Assembly (NCBI GenBank): GCA_018267825.1
Contig: JAFDXR010000008.1
Location: 483,378 to 547,377, forward strand
Length of the DNA: 64,000 nt
Reading direction: 5' to 3'
Source: Bacteroidota bacterium
GTDB taxonomy: Bacteria > Bacteroidota > Bacteroidia > B-17B0 > Aurantibacillaceae
The position numbers and the translations under genes are program-made. The first letter of the stretch is position 1, and every line of letters starts with the position of its first letter. Below, one piece after another: positions 52,190 through 62,610 of this stretch. The notes below the pieces were generated by a model. The model had not been told where the DNA came from and did no database searches. It saw only the letters and a list, made by a program, of their open reading frames with translations.

Positions 52190-52980
52190 TGTTAGCCCTT
52201 AAATCATATATGCGGTGGGCCGCCTGGCCGGTATTGGTAATCCTGTGCCTCGTGTTTACATACAGACCCGTGTCGGCCGGTGACGACTGCCTCGGTGAGA
52301 TTCGCGCTATTTTCCAGCACATGTATAATACGCTGCCACAGGAAAAAGGCAAAAACCTTTATGTGAACTATGAAGTGATTTCGCATGTACGCCATGGTGC
52401 CAAAAGCCAGGGAGAACTCGTAACCCATACCAGCATCAGAACATATGCTGCTCCCGGAGTAAGTTGGTTTATAAGTAGCGATATATGCGTGTATCAGGAT
52501 AAGAGTGATGTGATTACTGTTTTGCCCGGCCGCAAAGTTATTTACTGGGCCAGGTCAACCGCAGGCGCCGATAAAACGGATAGACTGAAAGCCCTTAAAA
52601 CGTCGCAGGATTCTATTCTATACCGTGGCAGTACGGCCACCTGTTCTGTTACTACCGAGTTTGGAGCCGATAAGGTGATTTGTGTAACGCCTGAAAAAAA
52701 ATACAGCGACCTGCTCCACATCAAATCGGTATACTATTACATCCTTTCTGCACAAAAGCAAATCAAAAAACTGGTGATTAATTACAACGAGAATAGCAAG
52801 ACCAGCCGGATTGAACATGTGTATAAAGAAATGAACCCGGATTATACGGCTGTGAACCTGAATGTACCGGTTAAAAGCCTGGTGTTTGCATCAGGCAGCA
52901 AACTCAAACCAGAGTATAAAGATTACCGCCTTATTGATGTGCGCAAAGACGAAACACCCGATAGGAAAAAGACGAAATAA
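52189..52980 (+). CDS. Exported protein of unknown function in the Rhs locus
   Basis: A 263-residue protein with an N-terminal membrane/signal segment (about 9-30, WAAWPVLVILCLVFTYRPVSA). The mature part contains three Cys and a beta-rich pattern (VSWFISSDICVYQDKSDVIT, VYYYILSAQKQIKKLVINYN, ending YKDYRLIDVRK) vaguely like LolA-type or DUF1571-like domains. No family is certain. It overlaps the stop of the giant gene by one base and lies 138 bases before the Rhs gene; that spacer shows no clear promoter or terminator. Confidence 0.72.
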   Translation: MLALKSYMRWAAWPVLVILCLVFTYRPVSAGDDCLGEIRAIFQHMYNTLPQEKGKNLYVNYEVISHVRHGAKSQGELVTHTSIRTYAAPGVSWFISSDICVYQDKSDVITVLPGRKVIYWARSTAGADKTDRLKALKTSQDSILYRGSTATCSVTTEFGADKVICVTPEKKYSDLLHIKSVYYYILSAQKQIKKLVINYNENSKTSRIEHVYKEMNPDYTAVNLNVPVKSLVFASGSKLKPEYKDYRLIDVRKDETPDRKKTK

Positions 52981-53118
52981 CCGGCCCTTTTTGTTTCTTT
53001 TTTCAGCAGGAGAAAAGAAAATACAAACATAAAACCAGAAACGGCTTGCTCTCGCACCAAAGCGGTACAAGCAACACAGACGATACAACATATTGATAAA
53101 AATTAAATAAAGAAGTAT

Positions 53119-56100
53119 ATGACAGCTTTATCAGGTTTATTCAGACATTCCCGACTGCCCGACTATCCGAAAATGAAATCAGTTTGGAGGGGTATGTACC
53201 CCGCCTGGCTTGCAAAACGCCTATGGTTGTTTGCGTTCAGTCTTTTCATGCTATGTCGCCTCTCGGTTTTGCAGGCCACAACGTATATGCCCCCGCCAAC
53301 ATATCCCAAAACGCCTAAGGCTAGTTTTACATCTGTGGAATTGTTCTCTGTTACACCGGTTTCTAAAACGCTGTATGTGCGGGATAATCCTGGAACATAT
53401 TTAGCATGTTTGGGTTCTTATCAGCCTGCTGCTAATCTGCGTAAGTTTACTTTAAACGTACAACTGAACTGGAATACCGATTATATCGCTGCTGCAGCTA
53501 CTCAGCAGTACACGGTTGGTTTTACGATCGATGCCTATTCCACTTATATAAATGGCAGCCCCCTGGCAACCTATTCGCCAACGTTTGTCATTACCGGAGA
53601 TAAACCAACGTCGTATATCAGTATTGACCTTACTTCGCAATATATTAATATCAACCGCTTTGTTGCCAAGGTTACGTCTCCGGGTATGACAGCTACAAAT
53701 GTAACATCACCCCAGGTTTCCCCATTTGTCAGGGCTGATGTTTATTACAGTGAGGAGTTCGAATATGATGTCACCAATCCAGGTCTCTCGATGCTCACAG
53801 CCAACCCGGTAACCATGCTCGACAATAACCTGGTGAAGCTTTCCTGGTCGCCAACCTGTTATATCCCGGCTCCCAATTACCAGGTACAGTTGTTACGATT
53901 ATTCAATACAAGCCTCACCACCACTGTAAGCGAAACAGCTATTACCACTGATGTGGATTGGTCTCAGGCACTCACGATCGAAACAGGCAATAGCCTCGGC
54001 GAGATCACACTTACCATGGCCGAAGGGGTTGGCTATTACGTGTGGCGTGTACGACCCATTGGCAATGCTTATGATGGCGGTATTGCCAACGACCGCAACT
54101 GGGGCAACTGGACCCCCACGGGTAGTTTCACACAGGGCGCTACAGGCCTGTCGGTGAGCAGTGCCTCCACACCACACCTGTTTTATTTCTCATACGGCCA
54201 ATACGACCCTTATACATTGGCCACACTCGGCGGCTACAATGCGGCCAACGATGGCACGCGCAACTGGATTTTTACCCGCAGCTTTGTGGAAGGCGATGCC
54301 ACCACACAGGGCCAGACCAACATCGGCGAAGCCATCAGCTATGCCAACGGGCTGCAAATGGCTACACAAAAACAGGCCAGGCTCGTGTCGGCACAGAAAA
54401 GCCTTGTGAGCCAAACCATGTACGACTATAGCGGCCGCGCCGCCATGAACACACTGCCTGCTCCCGTAAACCGCAAAAGCCTGGGCTATATTCCGGCCTA
54501 TATCAAAAACGCAAGCGGCACGCCTTATTCGGCTTACGACTTCGATTATTCTTTTTCTTTCGGCCCTTTGTCAGGGTCAAACAATGATAATAATCCCAGC
54601 CCGATGGATTCCGCCTATGCTTCCAGCGGACTCGATGCACCGTCTAATTATTACTCAGCACTCAATAGCCAGGAAGAAAACGTACCCACTGCCGGTGGTT
54701 ATCCTTTCAGCCGTACACTCTTCTCTACCGATGGTACCAGCAGGCCACAGGAAACATCCATGCCCGGCAAAACGCACACCATCAATAATACCACCACCAA
54801 GCACACCACCCGTATGATGCATTCGGCAGTAGCCGATATGGAGCTTATCCGTGTTCTGGGTGATGAGGCCCCCGACGAAGCTTCGGTATATAAAACCATT
54901 ACCATCGATCCCAACAACAGCGCCTCTGTAGCCTATATTTCAAAAGAAGGAAAAACACTGGCCACATGTCTTTCAGGACCTGCTAATTCCAATCTTAGTT
55001 CATTACCATCGTTTGCAGCTTCTCCGGCATTTAATGTCAGTTATAACATCAATGCCAACAACAGCGCCGATGGCACCTATGCTTTCCGTTCCTATAAAAC
55101 ACTGGGCCTGGCCGAGCAAACCAATGTGGTGCTCAACTACAGCCTCACACCAAACACCTATGGCGATGTGAACTGTCAGAACCTTTGTGCCACCTGCGAT
55201 TACAAGATCACACTGAAGATCACCGACAACAATGGCGTGATGGCTCCGGTGACAATGACCTTCGTTACAGGCCCGGCACAGCCCTTCACCTCCAACTGCA
55301 CGCCAGCAGCCATAACCACCAACACCACCATCACGCTTCCGGCCGGTGCGTATACCATAGAGCGTATTATCGAGTCAAATACCTCGCCGGCCACAGCAGG
55401 TGCCAATACCTACATCAACTCCTTTGTACAGGCCGCACAACTGGCCCTGTACAACAACCTCACCACCGGTACAGGAACTATTGTCGACGATGCCGGAGTG
55501 CCGGTAGCCGGGGCCCCATCGGTAAACATGACGACGTTTTTTCAGAATCTCACCTCCGGAACCCTGCAAAACCTGTATAGCCAGCTGGGCGTTACCAATA
55601 GCGACACACATAAGAATATTAAAATAGGCTGTAATACCATTCGGGTGCCTGTATGGATTTGCGATGCCCACACCTGCGGCAGCGGCGATATGGATTTTGA
55701 AGGGTATCTCATGACACAGTATAAAGCACATAACCCCGGTACGGCACTTACCAATCAGCAGATTCTTACAGCCATGCTGCCGGCATACAGCCTCGGAGAG
55801 TTCAATATTGTGGTAGCCAACATGTATACCTGCGGCGGCTACTCCTGTAGCGCACTCTGGAACTGCTGGCAGGGAGCTGTAGAATTTTTTATCGGGCAAA
55901 ACAACCCGAACAACCCGCAAAGCACACCGGCCTACACAGCACCGGGCACGGGCAGTGCCATCAGCCTGCCACCCAACTACCTCGACATGTTCCTGAACTG
56001 TGCCGGATATAAAATCCAGGGCATTACCGCTACAGCCTGGGCAGGTCAGTCGTGCAGCAACTTCGGGTACAAATCGCACCCTTATGCCTGGTTCAATTAC

Positions 56101-59100
56101 AGTACCCAGTGTTGTGCCTGTGAAAACGGATTCGTTCAAACCTATTCAACCTGCGGGGTATCTGTGCCTACGGGTTCTGTAAGCTGTAATACGAGCCAGA
56201 TGTCAAACTTCATCATCTGGTTCAATGGTATTACTACCAATACGGTTACACAACCATGTGCCGGAGGAGCAGGCAGCATCGTTAACAAAACCGCCTTTTA
56301 TAAATGCTACCTGGCCAGCACTTCGGCAAGCGGTGGCAATATGTGCGATCCGCCAAGCAGCACCTATACCACCAACCTGCAGGGCGGTGTATCACAACAA
56401 GCCGTTCAGGCCTGCAAAGAATATTGCGAAGGCCGCTACAACGAATTTGTAACACAACTTACCAGGGCCTATCACAACAACAATAAACAGGTGCAGGGCG
56501 ATGCCTGGACCCTGGCCGCCGATCCGGTATTCGGAGGCTACACCTTTGGCACCACACCATACACGGGCAGTGGCGATATATCGCAGGCTACACTCTACTG
56601 CGAAGTGGGGCTGCTGGTAGATGGCTGTAAAAACATGTGCTCACTCACCGTGCAGACTAACGGGCAACTTGGCAGCTCCGCCGAACTGGCCAACATGCAA
56701 AATGTATTCAACGGTTCTTTTAAAATAGCTGTTGCGGGTACCAATGGTACATGCCCTTCAGGTTACACCACTACCGCTACGGCACCTGCCAACCAGGCGA
56801 AAGCCATCGCCCTGGCCCTCAACAGCCAGCTTACCAAACTGCGTCAGTCGGCACCGGCGGCGGGCACCTGGTGGAACTTCTACAATTTCATCTCAACCGC
56901 ATTTCCTTCGGCAGCCTCGCTCTTCAACAACAACCAGGTGTTTATACACCCCGACGTACCCTCTTATTTTGAAGCGGTGCAAACCAAAACCAATTGCTAC
57001 CACATCTGGTATTACTTCAATAAAAACAAAGTGAGCTATGGTACGCCGGCCCCGAAACCCGTGCATACCATGCAGGGCGTGTCGCCGGCAGCCACCTTCG
57101 TATATACGGGATCTTCTACAATTACTGTTAATGGATTGCTCTCTTCAAACAGTCCGTCATTCCTGTTCGAAGGCAGCTTTACCCCAAACATTGCCAATGG
57201 AGGCACTCCTGCCCGCATCATGGGCGTGGCGGCTGCACTGGTCGATGCACAAAGTAACACCAGCCCCGTATTTAATATTACGGGCACATCAACCCTTACG
57301 GCTTATGCACACAGTACCGAAACCTATGGCTACTGGGCCTGTGACCTCATTACCGGTCCTGGTGTAGATGTTTGCGGTGCCGGTTCTGCCTGCTCAGCGG
57401 TTTGTTTCAGCGTCACCCCGGCATCAACAGTGGCGCCATCGGGGCAGCCCGTATTCGATCTGGGACCATTGAGCTGCGAAGCCAAAACACAACAGGATAT
57501 CCGCACGGCCGTGTATAACCAGCTGGCCAATTTTATGAATGCCTGCAGCGATACACTTCGCACACGGTACAGCCGCAATTGCGTCAAAAACCTGGTCGAT
57601 TACTACACTGCCAATTACAACCTGCGTTATTATCATTATACCCTGTATTACTACGACCGGGCCGGGAACCTCGTCAAAACAGTGCCTCCGGCTGGTGTCA
57701 GCACCGGCAATAGCGACCGCCTGCATCACCCCGCACACAGTATGATTACAGAGTATGCCTACAACTCACTGGGCCAGCTGGTGCGCCAGAAAACACCGGA
57801 TGGCGGCGAAACCTTCTTCTGGTACGACGCCAAAGGCAAACTGCGTTTCTCCCAAAATGCCAAACAGGCCCTGGCAGGCAAACTCTCGTATACCAAATAC
57901 GATGCGCTTACCCGTATTGTGGAAGTGGGCGAGATCACCACGGCCGTATCTACAGCCACTTCCGCGGCTAATATCAATAACCTCAATTACCCTGCTGCCG
58001 GCGTCGGCACCGATATTACCCAAACCATTTATACCACACCTGCCAGCGGCGTTACCTACTTTGGCAATAAGCCGCAACGCTATCTGCAAAACCGCGTGAG
58101 CTATTCGTTTACCGATCGCGATGGCAGCACCGCCACCACCAGCGACCAGGTACTCACCTATTACAGCTACGACCCACATGGCAACGTGGAGTGGGTTATC
58201 CAGGATATTCCGGAACTGGGCCGCAATTATATTGCTTACGAATACGACCTGGCCAGCGGCAGCGTAGTAAAAGTCCGCTACAACGAAGCTTTCCCGGATC
58301 GTTTCTTTCACCGCTATACCTACGATGTGGATAAACGCATCAAAACCGTGGAAACCAGCGTGGATGGACAGTTCTGGGAAGCCGATGGCAATTATAGTTA
58401 CTACCTGCATGGCCCGCTCAAACGCGAACTCATTGGCCACGACAAGATCCAGGGCCGCGATTATATTTACACCATTCACGGATGGCTCAAGTCACTCAAC
58501 AACATCAGTGGCCAAACCGTTGACCCGGGTGGTGATGGCGGATTTACCGACAACAACATGTATGTAGCCCGCGATGCCTATGCCATGACACTCGGTTACT
58601 ACAAAGGCGACTACGCCAGCCGCAACTCTACACTCAACTCCAATACATCCTTTGGCACTTTCCTCTCTACAGGCACCGACCTGTACAATGGAAACATCAG
58701 CACCTGGATTCAGAACTACGATAAAAAAGCCATGTCTTCGGCCATGTCCGGAGCCTTCCTGTACAACGCCCAGGCAACCGGTCGCACCTTTAAGTACGAT
58801 GAACTCAACCGCATTACCGAGGCGAAGTTTCAGCTATACAATTCCGCTACCAGCATCTGGAGCAGCAGCAACGACTACCTCGAAAACTTTGCCTACGACC
58901 CTAATGGCAACATCACCAGCCTGACACGCAATGGAAACAGCACCACCGGCCTGGCCATGGATAATTTCACCTACAATTATTACAATCAGTCGGGAGGCAT
59001 TTATACCTCCAACCTCTCGGGCCAGGCTCCGGCCAATGCCACCAACCGCCTGGCTTATGTGGGCGATGCTGTTTCGAGCGCCTATACCACCGATATTGAC

Positions 59101-62100
59101 AATCAAACCAGCACCAGCAATTATACATATGATGCTATTGGCAACCTCACAGGCGATGCCTCCGAAAACATCGGGTCCATTACCTGGAACGTGTATGGCA
59201 AAATAGCCACCATCCAGAAAACCAGTGCAGGCAATACCATCAACATCACCTACCTCTACGATGCCTCGGGCAACCGGGTGTATAAAAAGGTAACCACCTC
59301 GGCCAGCCCTGTGCTGGGCGATGTAACTTCTTACTACGTGCGCGATGCTGCAGGCCATTCTATGGCCATTTACGATCGCACCAATGGAGGCACTTCGCCA
59401 AACTATACGGCCACCTACACCCTCAAGGAGCAGGCCATTTATGGCAGCGACAGGCTTGGAGCCCGCTACAAAAGTATTTCCCGCGCAACGGCATTTACCA
59501 GCTCCACGCCGCCGGCACCGCAAATCACGCCAACACTTGTGCATACAAGCGGCTATGCCAACATGCTGGTGCCTCAACTCAACAATACCGGGCAGCAGAT
59601 TTTTACACGCCGTATCAACTCCGGCTCTGCCAGTACTTCGGCCGTGGCCCTGGGAGGTAGTGAGCATGTGCAGAACATTTCTTCGGGGACCAACACTTTT
59701 GGCATGGGTCTGGGTCAGGCCGTGGCACACGACATGAGTGGCGGCGCCCTCCTCAGCGCCTTTGCCTGGTATGTGATGTCGGGGAGCACGGTCGTGAGCA
59801 CCAACACCAGCATCTATGTCAAAGATACCCTGGCGGTCACCATTCCAGCCGGCTTCAACAATGCCCCCAATGCCCAGGCCCTGTTCATGAAAAAACCGGG
59901 TAGCGATGACCAGTATTATTTCTTTACCATTGGTACCGATGGCAAGCCTTATTACCACACCATCGATGCCTCCGGTGGCGTGGTGCTCGACTACAACACC
60001 GCCCTCGATAACACCAATACCGACTATGGCCAGACCATGGAACTCTACGAAGACCGGGCAGGGCAGGGCAATTCGGTACTCTACCTGCGCCGCCTGAGCG
60101 GTGGTAACACCTACCTCAAAATGTTCGCCATCAATGCTTCCGGCATCACGCCACTCAGCGACATCAACATTGGCGCTGCTGCCGGGGCGTCCCAAACTTG
60201 TGAGATTCAGGTATCGTCCAACGGCCTGTTGCTTGCCTTTGCCAGCAATACCGCCAGCAATGGTGAGATCTATCTGTATAACCTCAACGCGGATCACCAG
60301 ACCCTCGGTACCCTGGCAGGAAAGCGTGTACTCACGGGTTCTCTGGTGCGCTCGGTAGAATTCAGTAATACTGACAATTATATTTTCTACTCCTGTTACA
60401 GCAGCGGCACTACCAGCATGTACCGCACCACCACGGCTTCTTTTGCTTCGGCATCGGCCACCACCATGCATACCCAAAGTGGTACCACGTCGGTAGGAGC
60501 CATTCGCAAAGGCGCCAACAGTTTCATCTATTACCTTACCAACACGACGGGTGCCAATAGCTCTACCATCAATATGTTCACGGCACCCGAAACAGCCCTT
60601 ACCAACGTCACGGCAGCCCTCAGTTATGCAAGCAACCTGCAGTTGCCGGCACAGCCGCACCTGCTCGACTACACGGCCCAGGCCATTTCGCTCACGGCCA
60701 GCAACCGCGAGTACAAAACCAAAGAGTACGAGCTCAAAGATCACCTGGGCAATGTGCACGCTACGGTGGCCGACTTCAAGGTCGCTTTCAGTTCCGGCAC
60801 ACCCGACCTGGTGTACGATGAGCGCTTTAATGACCTGGGCACCGGTACAGCAGGCGGTGGCACCGCCACCGGCTATACCGTGGTGGCCGGAGCGCCATCA
60901 ACCATTGTCGACAACCAAAATAATTCACTTCGCGTATATGGTACCGCCCCGGGCTCAGCGGTGGTTCGTAACATCAGCCTGGGAGCTACCACCGGGGGCA
61001 GCTATGCCCTGAGCTTCGACTACCTGCCGGGTACCTGCAGCATGGCCAGCTGGCATGTGACTAACCTTGGCAATACCTATGGCGGTTTGCAGATCAATGG
61101 CCGTAACGATTTTGTGATCAATGTGCCATCGGGTACAGGCAGCATCAACCTGCAATTTACTTACGAGGATGCCACCGCAGGGCATTCATTTTACATCGAC
61201 AACATCCTCATCAAAAAACTGGATGTGGCAGGTAGTACACTCATCGCCAACGCCGGCACCGACGATTTCAACACAGGCACCACCGGCAATTGGGTGGGCA
61301 ATAATGTAACGCTGAGCAACCCGAGCGGCACCAAACTCAAAGTAACAAAGGCTACGAGCCCGGTGGGTACTTGGTTTGCGATTAATAAAACCGTAAATTT
61401 AATGGCCAATCAGTTGTACAGGGTGTCGGTAGATGTAGCCACCCTCACCAACATGAACGGCAATACGCTATACATTGGTTACGACAACAGCGACGGTACG
61501 CCCTGGCTCGACTGGAGCCAGCCGGTAACAAGCGCTAGCACGGGAACGTATATATACTACATTATCCCGAAAACCAATGTAGGCAATCTGTTCTTTAACA
61601 TAGACAACAGTTCGGCCACCAATTTCGACTTTGAGCTCGACAACATTAAAATTGATTTGATTGGTGGGGCCACACAACCATTGTACACGGCAGTACTGAA
61701 TAATGTGACGGATTATTATGCTTTTGGGGCGCCAATGCCGGGGCGTAACTATACAAGTACGGGTTATAGGTATGGGTTCAATGGAAAAGAGTTAGATAAA
61801 GAAACGGCGGCAAATGAAGGTGGAACCCAGGATTATGGTATGAGGATTTATAATCCGAGTTTAGGAAAGTTTTTAAGTGTGGACCCTTTAACAGCATCTT
61901 ATCCATGGTATACTCCGTATCAGTTTGCAGGAAATAATCCAATACTTTCCATTGATCTAGACGGAGCCGAAGAAAATGTACAAAACGCCGGCCCAAATAA
62001 TTCTTCTTTACCATCAATTAAAAAATTAGATGTCAATCTCATAATAGACAGAATGAATAAAATAGATGGGCATGTAAATAATATAGTTAAAGCAGCAAAT

Positions 62101-62610
62101 TTTGATGCAGAGTTTCTAAAGAAAAATGAATACAGAATTAAACAAATGATCTATAAGAAGTTAGCTTTTGATGAAGAGGGAAATCCTGTTTTGCTTAATC
62201 CTGATATGCCCGGTCAAAATGCGGAAGAAGGAGATAATTCATACAAAGAGCTAAAAGACGCAGCAAAAGCGTTTAAAAACACTAAGGAATATAGAGATTT
62301 TAAGAAAAAAGTGTTTAAACCTATAGATAAAAAAATCGAAAGTACAGTTCTCTCAAAAATTTTAGGGGCATCAGGACGCGCATTGAGAAAAACTTTAGGT
62401 TATATATTTGAACCTACTGAAATGGGTGATCAAATACAACCATTAGAACTTGAGCGCCAAAAACGCCAAGCGGAGCAAACTAAAATAGATAAAGAAATAA
62501 ACTCGAAAATTAATTCAGCTACAATAAAAGAATATGGAAAGACGGAAAAACCAACACCTTTATACGAAGTATATGTTGCTGAGCCTGATGCCTCGAAAGT
62601 GGGTAATTAA
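53119..62610 (+). CDS. Giant Rhs/YD-repeat protein with a variable C-terminal domain
   Basis: A 3163-residue exported protein. Starts at 53119, 53173 or 53194 all keep the signal segment (about 33-51, LWLFAFSLFMLCRLSVLQA). In order: fibronectin-like N-terminal part; a Cys-rich block (about 34 Cys between residues 692 and 1490); YD repeats from about 1507 (YYDRAGNLVKTVPPAG, YAYNSLGQLVRQKTPDGGE) to about 2130; a beta-propeller-like part (about 2130-2520); two carbohydrate-binding-like beta domains (about 2555-2860); the Rhs core (DYYAFGAPMPGR, YGFNGKELDKE, YNPSLGKFLSVDP, AGNNPILSIDLDG, about 2865-2949); and a Lys/Glu-rich C-terminal domain (about 2950-3163) unrelated to anything I know. The core ends in DLDG (2946-2949), not DPDG. 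Base composition drops after the core. There is no T9SS sorting domain. Confidence 0.88.
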   Translation: MTALSGLFRHSRLPDYPKMKSVWRGMYPAWLAKRLWLFAFSLFMLCRLSVLQATTYMPPPTYPKTPKASFTSVELFSVTPVSKTLYVRDNPGTYLACLGSYQPAANLRKFTLNVQLNWNTDYIAAAATQQYTVGFTIDAYSTYINGSPLATYSPTFVITGDKPTSYISIDLTSQYININRFVAKVTSPGMTATNVTSPQVSPFVRADVYYSEEFEYDVTNPGLSMLTANPVTMLDNNLVKLSWSPTCYIPAPNYQVQLLRLFNTSLTTTVSETAITTDVDWSQALTIETGNSLGEITLTMAEGVGYYVWRVRPIGNAYDGGIANDRNWGNWTPTGSFTQGATGLSVSSASTPHLFYFSYGQYDPYTLATLGGYNAANDGTRNWIFTRSFVEGDATTQGQTNIGEAISYANGLQMATQKQARLVSAQKSLVSQTMYDYSGRAAMNTLPAPVNRKSLGYIPAYIKNASGTPYSAYDFDYSFSFGPLSGSNNDNNPSPMDSAYASSGLDAPSNYYSALNSQEENVPTAGGYPFSRTLFSTDGTSRPQETSMPGKTHTINNTTTKHTTRMMHSAVADMELIRVLGDEAPDEASVYKTITIDPNNSASVAYISKEGKTLATCLSGPANSNLSSLPSFAASPAFNVSYNINANNSADGTYAFRSYKTLGLAEQTNVVLNYSLTPNTYGDVNCQNLCATCDYKITLKITDNNGVMAPVTMTFVTGPAQPFTSNCTPAAITTNTTITLPAGAYTIERIIESNTSPATAGANTYINSFVQAAQLALYNNLTTGTGTIVDDAGVPVAGAPSVNMTTFFQNLTSGTLQNLYSQLGVTNSDTHKNIKIGCNTIRVPVWICDAHTCGSGDMDFEGYLMTQYKAHNPGTALTNQQILTAMLPAYSLGEFNIVVANMYTCGGYSCSALWNCWQGAVEFFIGQNNPNNPQSTPAYTAPGTGSAISLPPNYLDMFLNCAGYKIQGITATAWAGQSCSNFGYKSHPYAWFNYSTQCCACENGFVQTYSTCGVSVPTGSVSCNTSQMSNFIIWFNGITTNTVTQPCAGGAGSIVNKTAFYKCYLASTSASGGNMCDPPSSTYTTNLQGGVSQQAVQACKEYCEGRYNEFVTQLTRAYHNNNKQVQGDAWTLAADPVFGGYTFGTTPYTGSGDISQATLYCEVGLLVDGCKNMCSLTVQTNGQLGSSAELANMQNVFNGSFKIAVAGTNGTCPSGYTTTATAPANQAKAIALALNSQLTKLRQSAPAAGTWWNFYNFISTAFPSAASLFNNNQVFIHPDVPSYFEAVQTKTNCYHIWYYFNKNKVSYGTPAPKPVHTMQGVSPAATFVYTGSSTITVNGLLSSNSPSFLFEGSFTPNIANGGTPARIMGVAAALVDAQSNTSPVFNITGTSTLTAYAHSTETYGYWACDLITGPGVDVCGAGSACSAVCFSVTPASTVAPSGQPVFDLGPLSCEAKTQQDIRTAVYNQLANFMNACSDTLRTRYSRNCVKNLVDYYTANYNLRYYHYTLYYYDRAGNLVKTVPPAGVSTGNSDRLHHPAHSMITEYAYNSLGQLVRQKTPDGGETFFWYDAKGKLRFSQNAKQALAGKLSYTKYDALTRIVEVGEITTAVSTATSAANINNLNYPAAGVGTDITQTIYTTPASGVTYFGNKPQRYLQNRVSYSFTDRDGSTATTSDQVLTYYSYDPHGNVEWVIQDIPELGRNYIAYEYDLASGSVVKVRYNEAFPDRFFHRYTYDVDKRIKTVETSVDGQFWEADGNYSYYLHGPLKRELIGHDKIQGRDYIYTIHGWLKSLNNISGQTVDPGGDGGFTDNNMYVARDAYAMTLGYYKGDYASRNSTLNSNTSFGTFLSTGTDLYNGNISTWIQNYDKKAMSSAMSGAFLYNAQATGRTFKYDELNRITEAKFQLYNSATSIWSSSNDYLENFAYDPNGNITSLTRNGNSTTGLAMDNFTYNYYNQSGGIYTSNLSGQAPANATNRLAYVGDAVSSAYTTDIDNQTSTSNYTYDAIGNLTGDASENIGSITWNVYGKIATIQKTSAGNTINITYLYDASGNRVYKKVTTSASPVLGDVTSYYVRDAAGHSMAIYDRTNGGTSPNYTATYTLKEQAIYGSDRLGARYKSISRATAFTSSTPPAPQITPTLVHTSGYANMLVPQLNNTGQQIFTRRINSGSASTSAVALGGSEHVQNISSGTNTFGMGLGQAVAHDMSGGALLSAFAWYVMSGSTVVSTNTSIYVKDTLAVTIPAGFNNAPNAQALFMKKPGSDDQYYFFTIGTDGKPYYHTIDASGGVVLDYNTALDNTNTDYGQTMELYEDRAGQGNSVLYLRRLSGGNTYLKMFAINASGITPLSDINIGAAAGASQTCEIQVSSNGLLLAFASNTASNGEIYLYNLNADHQTLGTLAGKRVLTGSLVRSVEFSNTDNYIFYSCYSSGTTSMYRTTTASFASASATTMHTQSGTTSVGAIRKGANSFIYYLTNTTGANSSTINMFTAPETALTNVTAALSYASNLQLPAQPHLLDYTAQAISLTASNREYKTKEYELKDHLGNVHATVADFKVAFSSGTPDLVYDERFNDLGTGTAGGGTATGYTVVAGAPSTIVDNQNNSLRVYGTAPGSAVVRNISLGATTGGSYALSFDYLPGTCSMASWHVTNLGNTYGGLQINGRNDFVINVPSGTGSINLQFTYEDATAGHSFYIDNILIKKLDVAGSTLIANAGTDDFNTGTTGNWVGNNVTLSNPSGTKLKVTKATSPVGTWFAINKTVNLMANQLYRVSVDVATLTNMNGNTLYIGYDNSDGTPWLDWSQPVTSASTGTYIYYIIPKTNVGNLFFNIDNSSATNFDFELDNIKIDLIGGATQPLYTAVLNNVTDYYAFGAPMPGRNYTSTGYRYGFNGKELDKETAANEGGTQDYGMRIYNPSLGKFLSVDPLTASYPWYTPYQFAGNNPILSIDLDGAEENVQNAGPNNSSLPSIKKLDVNLIIDRMNKIDGHVNNIVKAANFDAEFLKKNEYRIKQMIYKKLAFDEEGNPVLLNPDMPGQNAEEGDNSYKELKDAAKAFKNTKEYRDFKKKVFKPIDKKIESTVLSKILGASGRALRKTLGYIFEPTEMGDQIQPLELERQKRQAEQTKIDKEINSKINSATIKEYGKTEKPTPLYEVYVAEPDASKVGN
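61410..61760 (+). repeat. Rhs segment duplicated at 63650-64000 (copy 1, in the full gene)
   Basis: This part of the Rhs gene covers the end of the second carbohydrate-binding-like domain and the start of the Rhs core. It aligns without gaps, at a constant offset of 2240 bases, with 63650-64000. I counted 26 differences over 350 bases (61411-61760): four in the first 224 and 22 in the last 126. Confidence 0.95.

Noticed and set aside
58834..60759. A 641-codon open frame on the minus strand inside the Rhs gene
   Set aside because: It lies fully antisense to clear YD-repeat coding sequence and has no recognisable protein features; it is a by-product of codon bias in the Rhs gene.
53119..62610. 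T6SS-delivered Rhs effector
   Set aside because: The protein has an N-terminal signal segment and no PAAR domain, and no T6SS or VgrG gene lies in the window.
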